A stretch of DNA of 64,000 nucleotides from Onchocerca volvulus (taxonomy: Eukaryota; Nematoda; Chromadorea; Rhabditida; Onchocercidae): positions 23,713,097 to 23,777,096 of the forward strand of contig HG738138.1 in the NCBI GenBank assembly GCA_000499405.2. Reading direction: 5' to 3'. The position numbers and the translations under genes were made by a program. Below the pieces are notes generated by a model that had not been told where the DNA came from, searched no databases, and saw only the letters and a program-made list of their open reading frames with translations. Shown in pieces: positions 39,677 to 51,711 of this stretch; the first letter of the stretch is position 1, and each line of letters opens with the position of its first letter.

Positions 39677-41732
39677 CTAAAAAGATCAATGACGACGAGT
39701 ATTGCTTAATTTCAATGATATATAAAGTCGATTCAACGAAATTTCGAAATATTTTGAAATTGAGTTTCTTTTTGTAGCTTTCATATTATGAATTGAATTT
39801 TTTTCGCAATGTTCATGTCATATTAGGAAAGCTACAAAAAATAATTATTTGTCAATTCAACTAATTTCAATTTTTGTTTTATAAGCAATTGATTCTCAAT
39901 CAATAGCTTTGATGAAATAATTTAAGCCTATTTGTAATTAAAAATGATAGATAATTATATCTTTCAGCTCATTAGTTCACAAAAGTATTCATTGTCCTCA
40001 AGGATGAAGGTATCAAATTTCAATTTTTTGCACTTTTTGAAAACTTATTTTCTCAAGTCTGAAATTTCTTAATTTTTTTCACATAAAATAAAATAAATAT
40101 GTTATCTGCTCTATTCAAATGATCCACCATCATCAAAAACAATTGAAATTTGGATCGATAATTTTCTTAAACTTTATACAAAAAAAAAAAAAATAATTAA
40201 ATCTTAAAAAATTGAGAAAAACTTACAGTTACTAAAGAGGACTGCTCCAATTTATTCAATTTGATGAAACGGAAAAGTACTTAATTTATAAAATTAGAAA
40301 CTGATGTGGTTAGATTTTGCACAATTTATTTTTATTACTTCTTCTAATCTAAAGTTGCTCTTCTACTCTAAAGCATAGCATCTTGAAAGAAATATTTGCT
40401 AACAATTTCAAAAATTATCTATTATTCTTTATCGTAGTAAAAGATAGATGAATAAAGAATGACGAGAATTCTAGAAAAAAAAAAAAAAATTAAAATCAAT
40501 TAAATTTTTTCTGAGCAAAAAAATTTTTCCAAATAACTAAAACATTTAGTTATCTGAAAAATATAATCGCAATTTCTTTTTTTTTTTTAAAGCAGTATAA
40601 AAACGAATAAACAAAAATGATGTGAAAAATTGAAAGCCGATTTTTTATTTGATAGGAAAAAATTGATGCTGCGAATGAATGATAAGTATAATACAAAAGA
40701 AAAAGATTGAAAATTTCTTGAGAAATGTATCATTTCCTGCTATAAAAATTAAAAAAAAACAAACAAACAAACAAACAACTCAAGCAAGTTAAGAAGTAGG
40801 CAAATAGGCAAAAATTATTTTAACGATAATTAAATAACAAAAGTAAGCAATTAAAAAATATTAGATAATCTGATCGAAGCAATAAAGAAAAGGTAAAATA
40901 ATTTTCGGACTAGGCAACAACAACTTGAGAAAACAAGCAAAGCGGAATGAAAATTTGAATTATTTTGAATGAGAATTATTACTTCACTTGTTTGCTATAT
41001 TCGAGAATGAGAATTTCATCATAATCATATCGCAAAAATAATTTTATTACTTTGTTTTTGTAGTGTCATAACCTAAAATTTTATTTGAATATATAATTAA
41101 AGACTGGAAAAATTTCCTTATCTCCTTTCACAACAAATTCTATTTCTATGAGAAATTTTAGGGATATGATGCACGCAAAATGGCAGTATTAATTGAACTT
41201 TTATCAATTTCTGATTGAATGATTGAACAACATCTTAAAAAGTAGTAAAATGCAAATCAATTTTAAGATCAAAAAGTAAGCTAAAAATCGCGCCCTTTTT
41301 TTTTTTTTTTACAAACTGAGAAAAAATATTGAAAATCAACTTCAATGAAACAAATGACTTGGTGATGATGAAGTCACCACTAGTAAAAGGAAAAATGAAA
41401 GAATCATTAATCATATGTATGGGTTAGATGGTAAAGCATATTTGTCAAGAATATCATGCATCCTTCTTAATTTAAGATGAAAAAAGTAGGGGGCAATTTA
41501 TCTCACAAAAAAGATTGAAATATGGCAAAGATTAAATTAAAGAACTTCCTGTTAAATCTCAAAAATTCAGAATGCTTAAAAAATTAAAAAGTAATCAATA
41601 TTCATTTTGTAATTAAATATAGATGATTTATAAAATTTAATTTTTCCACCATAAACTTCTTTTTTAATCACTGTCATTTAGCACATGAAATGCATAATTC
41701 AATTTACTAAAGAACTTGACATATTTGCTATA

Positions 41733-41860
41733 CAAACAAAAATGTCAATATTTGTTGTTACTCCCGATAATAACTTTAAAAGTTTTTCACCGATTGCTTG
41801 GAAAATTTGAAAAAACGTTGCATTCGAATAAGCGCATGTTTTTATATAGATACTGTTTTT
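41733..41860 (+). mobile_element. Dispersed inverted-repeat element, copy 1 (truncated)
   Basis: Starts with the family's left terminal motif (AAAAATGTCAATATTTGTTG) and contains the shared core ACGTTGCATTCGAATAAGCGC followed by a poly-T run. The right terminus is missing. Confidence 0.6.
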
Positions 41861-41934
41861 TTTTTTTTTTTTTTTTTTTTTATCTGTTGACAGATAAAAG
41901 TGAGTGAGCGGACTGAATTTATTGATCACTTTAC

Positions 41935-42052
41935 TTCTCGCATTGTTTATTTTCATGCAACGTTTCAAGTTGTTTGCCGACTGATTTGAAATTTTGATGC
42001 AACGTTGCATTTGAATAAGCGCGTGTTTAAGAACTTTCGGATTAGCTGGACC
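41935..42052 (+). mobile_element. Dispersed inverted-repeat element, copy 2 (truncated)
   Basis: Contains the shared core AACGTTGCATTTGAATAAGC and AAGAACTTTCGG. It then jumps to AGCTGGACC, so the right terminal repeat present in copies 3 and 4 appears deleted. It follows copy 1 closely in the same orientation, like a degraded tandem. Confidence 0.6.
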
Positions 42053-45009
42053 AAATAATTTGAAATATAATGTTAACTGCAATATCATTAGTAGAAACCA
42101 TAATTTTTCGATAGCGAATTTTCCAATTTTTTTTCGTTTCAATAGCGAATTTTTTAATCAAAAATTAATTACCTACTATTTACGATACTTTTTATTATAA
42201 TTTGTATTTTCCCAATAAAAAAAAAAAAAAAAAATGATAGTTTTATGAATCAACTTTTCTGGTAATGTTAACTGAGAAATTCTATTCATGCAAATATGAA
42301 AGGAAAAAAGATAATAGTGCATTTTTTTGGAAAAAAAAAAATTTTTTAAATTTTAAAATGCTTTTAAATTATTGAGTTTCAATACTTTTAAATGTTTCAC
42401 TTCACATTATATAGGGAATCGAAATAGCTATGCATTAGTAATAAAGTTATACTTTGAAAAGCTCACAGATGTACTTTGACGATTATTAGCAAATATATTA
42501 ATCCATTTATATGTCTATTTATTTTTCATTATCAATTTTATTCTTCATAAAAAGAATATGGTGATAAATTTTAGACATTGATTAATAATGATATTATTGG
42601 ACTTTTTTAGAATCATTAAATCAAAAAGATAGTAACTTTATTTTTGTGTAATGTGTAATTCTACAATCTTAAAAAATTTCACTGCATAAAATATTACCAT
42701 ATACATCAGTTTTGAAATATTATAATATTGTTAGATTTTTTTTCTATGAATTGTTAAAACAGTGTTAAGTTTGCTCACTGATAATAATGATTAATAATTT
42801 AAGAGAATTTCAAGCAAAAATCATATTTTTCAATGTATATATATCTAAAGAGGAAAAGTTTTTTAATTTTAGCAACTTTTTTGCCCCTCTGTACAGCTGT
42901 GCAACGTGAAATATTAAATACATTTGAAGAAAATGATTGAAAATGATAGCGTTATCAGATTAATCATGGCAATTAATTGAAGATTTTTGTTCCTAGCTTG
43001 ACATGAAGAATAGCATTGAATAATAAACTCCATTATCCTCAACAAATTAGAAAATAATGAATGAAACAGATCAGCAAATCATTGAACAATGATAAACGAT
43101 AGCAAATGGATGAATGGGATCATTGGAAGATATTGTAAAAATTAACTCTTAACAAATTATTATCAGTTGAAGGAACTGATTTGAGAGAGCAGTAAGAAAT
43201 TAAAATAATTGCAAATATCCATATCTAAAGCATTTTTACATCATAACATAGCTTTTTTAAACATTAAGTTGTTAAATGAAATTGTTAAAAAAGTTTTGTT
43301 ACACAAGCAGTAAAATCGATGAGACAAACACTACTTCATTCTGTCCTGAGAAGTTTAAATCATTCATGAATTTCTTGATTTGCATTACTTGGTTGAAGAA
43401 TTGAGTGCTTTTTAAAAAGTTTAAAAAGCCCTCATCGAGAGTCCTTCTTTTGTTTCATAGCACTATGTAACCTTGCGATAAGGCTTATCATTCTTGAGAA
43501 TAAACTTTTCAATATCTCTCCAAAATTTTTAGAACAATATGTGTGGACAATTCTATTTTGCTAATGCTTCTATTCAACCATTTTTAACATTTTCAAATAT
43601 TTTTCTGGATTAATAAAAAAAAAATATAAAATTTCAAACAAAAAAGTTGGAAAAATACCAGGACTTAATGACAAAAAGTTCTGTGCTACAACATGCTAAT
43701 AAAATATTTTTCAAAAAATCACACGAAAAATCATTGCCTAAGCTAATTATAATTCAGCATTTTTAATTATAATACTTTCCAAGGTTTTCAATCACAAAGA
43801 AATATAATTTGAAAATTATGAATAATTTATTCAATAAACGATGAATGAGTAGAGATTTGGTCAATTCAGTAAAAATGAATTTATCTTCAATACTTGAAAA
43901 GTTTTCTCTAAATTGCCCAAGAAAATTAAATTTTCGCGATATTCCTCAACATTTATGCAAATAACAGTAATGCTTAAATTATATTACAGATTTTTCTGAT
44001 TTAAAAAATTGTTTATTCATCAGAAATGTTTTTTGATTTCATAAAGAGCTGTTCTAATCGTATATGTTTCTTTTACTTTTTTTTTTTAAATATCTTTACA
44101 AAAACTTCATTTTTTAGTGATAAGTTAAGGAAATTTTCTTGCAAATAGTTTCCTTTTTTTTTTTTTTTTTTTTTTAATTCTCAACTAGCGCGAAATGGAT
44201 TTTCTTTTTTCCGTCAAAACGAACAAATTAAAAAATTAGTGGAGATAAAATGCATTATTCTTATGCTGAAAATTTCATAAAAATTCTGGGCGACAAAAGT
44301 TCTCAATCTGAAGGTTTTTACAATTGTAACATATGGTAGGAATTTCGGAAGAAATTCACAAAATAAATAGATTATGGGATTTTATACATAACAAATGGTG
44401 CTAAATAAATTAGAACTAGTTTTTTCGCAAATTTTTTTCATCAACATCGATTTAAAAATTTATCAAAATATGTCTGTTTAACTTAATGCCCAAGTTAAAT
44501 AAATGTAGCAAAATTTTTCCAATGATTCTTCGAATGACTATTATTTCGTAAATACACTATTATTTGATTTTTAACTTCTGCTAATCTTGCAAAATAGTAA
44601 ACAGACATGAAGGATTGCTTGTTTAAGTTAAAGAAAATGAAACAACTATTAGCATTGTCTCAAAATCCTGTTTTCGAGTATTGAGAAGCATATTTTGTTA
44701 AAATATTAAAATTTTCGAATCAAAAATAAAATTATAGCATTTCCGAAAACATTGGAAAAAAAAGTCAAAATAATTAATAATGAAAAAATGATTACTCTTT
44801 TACATTTTATCGTTTCCCAATAATCCGTTACTGATTTGTTTCCTGAATACTGAATACCGACCTATTTCCTTTTAATTAGTTTTTTTTTTCGATTAATTCT
44901 AACAAATCGAAAATTATTTTGAATGAGAAAATATGAGGTAATAAAGTTAAAGAAAACAGATCAATATTCAAGGAGCAAAAGAAAAAAAAAATCCATAATA
45001 TGCTGTAAA

Positions 45010-46781
45010 TTAAGGTATATATTCTGGACACTGGTCATCTGAACAATTTCTCGTAAGTTCAGACGTATCCAAGTAAATCAGACGATCTTCAAGTGGCAAC
45101 ATTCGTATCTGATAACATCCTCCTGCTTTTCGCAATTCGGTATTCTTGTGAATGCAATGAGTCCAATTTGTAAAAGAACTTAATTTTAATGGACACCTGC
45201 AAATTTTTTCAACTATCCAACAATCGGATTTATGCTGACTACAAAATATTTCAAAATTTGTTCATAATTTGATTTGCGATAATTTATTGAGTAATTTAGT
45301 CGTATGTGAGAAATAAACATTTCTTCCACGTATTTTCTCAATGCTACTGAATTATGAAGGAAATGATTGATGATAACAAATGATCACAATAATAATTCGG
45401 CAATTTTTCTAATATCTTCAAGTAAACTACAAAAACTTGAAAGAGTTCAACTTAAGAGCTAATTAATTATCCAACAAAATAAAATTCAAAATTTAAACAA
45501 CTGTTAGCAAGTGTGGAATGCTATTTGATGACGAATAATTGTCGAGTTTGCATTCTTGACGTAATTGATAAATGTTGTGTATTTCATAAATTTTTCAAAA
45601 AACTTAATGATTTATTAATGCTTCATAACTACTACGTCACCCAGAAAAATAGTTAATTAATTAACTAATTAATTTGCTATAGTTAATTAATTTTTAAAAT
45701 CACTAAACTTACCGTTGCAAATTACACGGTGCTTTTTGTACAAAATTTTTCTTAATATTCGATGGACATTTTGCGTACGTGCTTCCACGTGTAATTACTA
45801 ATTTTTTTTCATCTATTTCACGTGTCATAATTGGCATCGGTTGACCATCAGCCCAACATGTTGCCGAACATTGAGACCACGGTTTAAAACGATAAAAGCA
45901 GGGCATATCATTTTGAAGCAATTGATTATGCTATAATTTTTACAATTGCTTGAAACATTTGAATGAAAATTTGTTAAATTCATCTAATTTTTTTTCGCAA
46001 CATTTTCCGAAATTTGAATTTAATTAGTTTTTCGAAATTCTCTTTCTAATTAGTAATCAAAGTGCTAATATTGAACCAACCTTAATTTTGAGTCCTAATA
46101 GCCAAAAACAGCTTGTCACAATAAGCAGGAAAATAAATAAATTGATTATTGTCAGGATAGAATTAATAATCGAAAGTACTCGCACTTGTTTATTCCGTAT
46201 TAATGGAGCAATTCGCTGAAAATTTCCAAATATTAAAGTTCATTCATGAAAATTTCGAAAATAATAGCAAAATTGATCGATTACTTTTCAAAATTATCAA
46301 AGTTAATAAATGTGAACAATATTTACAACTCTCAAATTACCTTTGGAGTTTTTTTTTTTTTAGCACAACATTTGGAAATACAAAATAAAAAAAAGAATTT
46401 CATTAAAAATAAATTAAGAGAACTTACACGATACCAGGATGAAAATGTTGAAGAACCTTTTGTACTGGCTGTTGAACCTTCAATACCTTCCGATAGATCA
46501 GAAAGCTGAAAATTCATAAAATTTATTCCAAATTTGTTATAACTGTTATTTTTGTTATTAAATCAACAAATCATTAAAGGAATCAAGAGATAAATCATCA
46601 TTTTGAACTTTTCATTGTCGAGAAATCTTAAAACAAAAAAAAGTAACAGATGAAATTGAAGCACCTCTTCCGTATTCGCACCTGCAACAGTTGATGCAAC
46701 AATTTTTTCCTCAACAACGGATGGTTCATCTTCGGCTTCCGGTGCTGGAGTAGGATTTAGGAATTTTGTTGGTATTACCAT
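45010..46781 (-). CDS. Type II membrane protein with two TSP1-like modules
   Basis: Exons in transcription order: 46665-46781, 46428-46505, 46081-46215, 45713-45930, 45010-45196; 735 nt, all phases matching, 244 aa. An acidic, Ser/Thr-rich N-terminal segment (residues 1-65) has no signal peptide. A basic patch (RNKQVR) and one long hydrophobic span (about residues 78-104) follow, so the Cys-rich C-terminal half should be extracellular or lumenal. That half starts FYRFKPWSQCSATC, a thrombospondin type-1 pattern, and continues APCNLQRCP into a second, weaker module (FTNWTHC ... NCSDDQCP). The position fits matrix or cell-surface binding, but the function is unknown and I do not recognise a named orthologue. 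A possible trans-splice acceptor lies six bases upstream of the ATG; upstream coding exons cannot be excluded. Confidence 0.72.
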
Positions 46782-46786
46782 TTGAT

Positions 46787-46796
46787 CTGGAAAAGT
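46787..46796 (-). promoter_or_regulatory. Candidate trans-splice acceptor for the TSP1-like gene
   Basis: On the minus strand ACTTTTCCAG ends at 46787, followed by ATCAA and the ATG at 46781. It could be a cis acceptor of a longer gene. Confidence 0.4.
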
Positions 46797-48930
46797 CGAC
46801 AGAAAATATTGCAAAAAATTAGTTCTTAAGTTGGCCAATTCAGTGATTAAGGCCAAAAAAATGATAAAAATTGATGATCTTAGTATTTAAGGCAACGAAA
46901 TAAAATGTTATGTATTATTTTAATATTATATTTTAAAAATTTCACAAATAATAGAGTTAATTTAATAAATCTTAAAAGATGATAAGACAGTTATTACAAG
47001 GAAAGTAAGAATGCTAAATTTTGTTTTATAACAATCAATCTCTTTAATATTATAAGGATCTCAATATTTATAAATTTTTCTTCATTCATCATTAAATCGT
47101 TGAGATTGATCGATAAATATTGCTGACAATGATCTTCATTATGATTATGACTTATTAAAGATAATGTTATCAAAAATACTTTTTGTTAAAATAAAATCAA
47201 ACCTACAAATATGCCACCGACTTATATAAATGATAATTTTAGAAATGTCAGTACATCCTGTTATTTATATTTATTTAGAAGAGAAAATTTTATGCAAAAT
47301 TTTATTTATTGATGCAAAATTGTAATTATTCGTATTTAAATATTGCAAAAATCTGAGGGCTTTTTCAGCATATAAAGATGGGGAAGAATGCGATCCAGTT
47401 AGTTGAAATTTTGAATATATGCGACATCGAAATAATTATAAATGGACGAGCTAAATACTTCAATTTTGAAAATAAAATTTATTTCAGATAATTAATGACA
47501 ACTTTTTATCTGCTGAATATCATGTTATTCAGAGAGGAAAATTTCTTTTTGACAGAAAACTCAAATAACTCGAAACATAAAACAAATATTCTTGGCTCAA
47601 AATATCACTGAAGTTCCAAGGATATCTGAAAAAGAAATTATCACATTGAAATCGAAGTTTTAGATGTACATATTTGTTGTAGATAGGAATTTTTTTTTTT
47701 TGCATGCATCAATTTTTTGGCAATTTTTCACATTTTATCTGCTAAAATTTGCAAAGATCTCGCAAAAAAAAAAAAAAAAAAAATTTACAGTGTTTAAAAG
47801 AAGAAAGTCATTTTAAGTTGTTTATTTTTTTCAAGCGAAAATTCTCATGTTTATTGAATGTTAATTTACTTCATGACAATTCATAACTTCTCCTCTTTTC
47901 GTTATCAATTCAGTAATAGATAACATGTTGACTAACATGGGCCAACATTTGAAACTTCCAAAAACCAAAATTGTTTTTATATGTATATGTTTGATGCATA
48001 TAGGAATTTTTTTATAGTTCTTATCCTTTGATAACCAAAATCAAATTTAAGAATTTTTTATTCTTTATTTTTTCTTTCTTTTTTGGTTCCTGACTTTAGA
48101 TTTTTCTCTTTTTATTTTTTTTTATTTTTTATTTTTTGATCATTTACATTCGAGAATTCCAAAGTCATATTATATTACTCCTAAAAAATTCTATATCGCA
48201 ATTGAATGATTACTTCACAGATAACATGCGACATCAAATAGAGATAATTTTATCATTTTTCATAATCAAAAAACTATGCTTACAAAGACCTTTTTTTATG
48301 GTAAGTGTTTTTTAAATTCTAATTAAGTTAGTATTTGCAGAATTGCAAGATCAAAAGCGGATTAAATATTCGGTTTAGTTTTGGTGATGGTGGTTATTAT
48401 CCAAACGTCTTACCCATGGTTTTCAGAAATTAATATATGACTGAAAGAAGCGATCGATTTGAACTTCTTTTCTTAATTTAAAATTTTTCTGAATCTAAAA
48501 TTTAAATTTAACTTATATAAATTAGTTAAGCTTCTTGTGAAATAAATTATTAAAAAAGATTTTATTTCGATAAAATACTTCTTTTTTTTCTTAATCATCA
48601 ATAAGTGATTCATTTTATTACGCTATAAATAGATGAGGAATCAAAAATGCACTAAATATTGCTTTTACGATTATCATCGCTCACGGTTCCATAGAAATCG
48701 GAAAAAAAAAACCTTCGTATATTTTTTTTGGCCATCTTCCAAACAGAGACAATTGATTTCTTCTCTAAATATCTTGTCTCTTTTAGAATTCAACAAACTT
48801 TATTCACACAAATTTTCAAAGGTCGTTCTGTAGTTGTGTATTGTAGTAGCAACGGAGTTAAACATTAGTTTCAGAGAGGACAACGAGCTCCAAAGCATCA
48901 ACTAGTAGACAGACAGTTTCAAATCGATAA

Positions 48931-49170
48931 ATGGACCCCAAAAAATTAAAAAAAAAGGGAAACTGCCAGTTGGACTTTAATTTCAAGAACGGTTCGACAC
49001 AGCAGGAGCGACACTTCGATAGTTCAAATGTACGAAAGACAGTTCAACATTGGTTCAACACCTGCAAAAGCATGAGAAACAATAGTGATGAAAAAGAAAG
49101 AAGAATGTTAGTTGCAAAAGGAAACTATGAAAAAATAGTGAGCATTCCAAGAACTATTGGTATCGTTTAA
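48931..49170 (+). other. Unrecognised ORF, possible transposon remnant
   Basis: A 79-codon ATG frame with more balanced composition than its surroundings. The segment FDSSNVRKTVQHWFNT and the later GNYEKI loosely recall the C-terminal end of mariner-type transposases, but the match is weak and no catalytic domain or terminal repeats were found. It may simply be chance coding. Confidence 0.2.
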
Positions 49171-49604
49171 TCTTTAATTCATGTTGTTCAAATCGTTCCT
49201 GTCATTATTTGAATATGATATTGTGTAATGCCAATCAGTAAAGGTTATTATTGCTCTTATCAAGCGGAAGAATCAAATTCAAACAATCAGTCATAAAATC
49301 TTTTCCCAAAAACAAGAATTTCGTCATTTTTGAATTTACTGACTTTTGAAATTTCTGAATTTTTAAAGCGATCATCTTCAATCGATGAGAATCACAAAGC
49401 TTTCTAAAACCGACTATAGCTTTGTTTTAATTCAAGGAATTATGGTAACGTTTGTTCAAAATAATTAGTAGTAAACTGAATAAGCGATCGTTATACCAAG
49501 TAAGATAATAATTAAGTTAATTTGTGGTTTTATCAACTGCTCTATAGAGTACTGATGTAAAAAACAGCGTTATTATGATTAAAAAAAAAGGCACTTGCGT
49601 AAAA

Positions 49605-49662
49605 ATTTTGTTTGAAGCCTATATCAAAGACATTTATCTCTGATATAGGCTTCAAATAAAAT
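49605..49662. ncRNA. Pre-miRNA-sized hairpin
   Basis: Arms 49605-49626 and 49641-49662 pair at all 22 positions in + strand RNA (one G-U) around a 14-base loop; the stem extends outward with a few mismatches. No family is recognised. The near-perfect stem also fits a small inverted-repeat element, so the ncRNA call is tentative. Confidence 0.35.
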
Positions 49663-50010
49663 TATTAAAAGCCATAATATTAGTAATCACATGAATTTTG
49701 CATGTAATAACAAAAATTCCAAGGATGATAATGATGATAAAATTGTTGCTTATCACTTATGTGTTTCAATCAATACATGAATTTATATCGATGGTAATAA
49801 CAATAATAAATGGAAATAATCGGGGCTATCCTTCCATTTTTTTTCTTTCTGATAGATGACAATAGAAAAGTGAAACACATTCAGTCAGCAACATTTGCAA
49901 TATTACATCAGCTTATGACAATCAATGTCTACATTATTTACATTATCATCCATTCTTGAGAAAGCTGCATTTTTATTCCATTGTCTTCAGATATTTTACA
50001 TGAATCATCT

Positions 50011-50218
50011 ACGTAAAAAAAAAGTGCAAATGTTCGTTGTTCATGTCTGCACGTTTCAACTTTTTCATTCATTGATTCGAAATTTTGATAAAGCGTTGCA
50101 TTCGTATAGGCGCCTTCTTTACCTTCCCTTTTTTTCTTTTTATTTAAGAACTTTCGGAGATTTAAGATTTTGAACAAACGAACATTGACATTTTTATTCA
50201 TATCGACTGGCTGGACCG
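50011..50218 (+). mobile_element. Dispersed inverted-repeat element, copy 3
   Basis: Left terminus near 50025-50042 (GCAAATGTTCGTTGTTC) and right terminus 50172-50201 (GAACAAACGAACATTGACAT) are inverted copies. Between them lie the shared core GCGTTGCATTCGTATAGGCG and AAGAACTTTCGGAGATTTAA. The copy ends in CTGGCTGGACCGG. Confidence 0.7.
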
Positions 50219-50378
50219 GTCGTAGATATTGTGCTGCAATAGCGAATTGAAAATATTAAAAATATCGATTTTAACGCGAAAAGTTCTTGTTGTTGTTTGT
50301 TTTGATGTGTAATATTTTTTTTTTTTTGCTCCGTCTTTCTCGTTCGTTCTTTCTCTGTCGTTGCAAATGGAATGAATC

Positions 50379-50413
50379 GGGGAGGGGGAAGATTGGGAAA
50401 GGGGTAGGAGGGG
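50379..50413 (+). other. G-quadruplex motif
   Basis: Five G tracts (50379-50382, 50384-50388, 50395-50397, 50401-50404, 50410-50413) separated by loops of 1-6 bases meet the usual G4 rule. It sits beside copy 3 of the dispersed element, about 1.3 kb upstream of the LPGAT1-like start, in otherwise A/T-rich DNA. Confidence 0.6.
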
Positions 50414-51690
50414 TGAGTATGGAATTTTGAAATTATAGGTAATGCAGAAAGATAAAGACAGAGATGAATAATTCTTTATATAAGCAAGTAAGTTGGACCA
50501 ATCATTGGTAAATTCGTGGAACTGTCTAGTTTGTTGCTTATGCCACAATATGCCCCACATTCATCGATTTATCATGTTGACGAAATGTCTGAGAATTTTG
50601 TCGAAAAATAAGTTTTAATCTTGTTAACTAGGCAGGAGTATATAGTTTTATATTAAATGAGGGAGATAAATTCCCTCGATGATATTGATTATTAAGGTTT
50701 TGATAAGTTATAAAATTATCAAAAAAACAAATATTCTCGTATTAACTGCTAAAAGTTATTTAATTATCACTGTTGTTTTATTTCTTCAATGATAAGCGTA
50801 ATATTTCGAAATTGATGAACGAACTTTTCCGTTTCTTCTTTTTTTTTTTTTATTTCGTTTAATTAGATTCCCTTTTTTAAATTCAAAAAATACCAATTAT
50901 AAATCAATTCTTATCAACTGGTAAAAGTTACTTTATCATGCCTATTATGCTGTCCCTTCGATGATAAGAATAATAATTTCTGAATTGGTCAATAAATTTC
51001 TTCTTTTTTCTTTTTTTTTTTTTTTTTATTTTTTATTTAATTTCGCTTAGTTTAGATTTTATTTTAGTTTATACAGTGTGGATTATAAATGGTTATCGGT
51101 GTTTGCTTCTAATATCATGATGTCATCCTATGACGTTGAATAAGCAAATATCCAATTGAATGAAACTAATTATCGTTCGTTTCGAAAGAAATGCGTTAGG
51201 AAAAATAGTTCATTTAATTACTGATGTTGATATTAATGCAAAAGCTGACGTAATAAGATAATAGAATGAGATAATAAGCATATATAAGTATAGTTTTAAC
51301 AGTATTTTGATGAAAAAATTTCTAATGCTTTAACGTTTTGATGAAAATTTAAATAAGTGAAGTAATATGATAATATGGTTATTTCTTTTGCGAATATTTG
51401 TTGTATCCGACATTGACTGTTAGCATCACTTCTGAAACATAAACTATGTACTTCTATATTTGTTTGAACTAAAATTATTTGTTTTATTATTAATATTTGC
51501 TTTTTTACTTTTATGTTTGCATTTTTTTTTCGTTTTTTTTTTTTTTTTTTGTCTTTTTTTTTGTGTTTTGAAAAAAAAAAAGCGAGAAAAAAAAAGCAAG
51601 AAAAAAAAAGTGCACATTCCAGAAATTTATAATTATATCTTTATACGTAAAAATCGGAACGGAAAAGCAATACAAAAAAAATGAACTGTA

Positions 51691-51700
51691 ATTTTTTCAG
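51691..51700 (+). promoter_or_regulatory. Candidate trans-splice acceptor for the LPGAT1-like gene
   Basis: ATTTTTTCAG ends at 51700, 11 bases before the ATG at 51712. An out-of-frame ATG at 51707 also lies in the short leader. Confidence 0.5.
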
Positions 51701-51711
51701 TCACGAATGAT

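Larger units (their letters stand above)
34465..45009. other. Gene-poor 10.5-kb stretch
   Basis: I find no coding exon with a recognisable domain on either strand. The short frames are A/T-driven, and the largest (41699-42142, -) is repeat. Contents: the CRE duplication, short tandem repeats (AATTC units at 35493-35516, CAAA units at 40758-40777), an ACGTGATT inverted repeat at 39640-39676, and two copies of the dispersed element at 41733-42052. Confidence 0.55.
46797..51690. other. Non-coding 4.9-kb stretch between genes
   Basis: No confident gene. It holds one doubtful ORF (48931-49170), a perfect-stem hairpin (49605-49662), copy 3 of the dispersed element, a G-rich quadruplex motif and several long T tracts. 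The rest is low-complexity A/T sequence and the outron/promoter of the LPGAT1-like gene. Confidence 0.55.

Noticed and set aside
41699..42142. 147-codon minus-strand open frame
   Set aside because: It runs through two copies of the dispersed element and a long homopolymer; it is repeat sequence and has no gene structure.
48633..48833. 66-codon plus-strand frame before the doubtful ORF
   Set aside because: Low-complexity, Lys/Phe-rich, with no recognisable motif; no continuity with the following frame.
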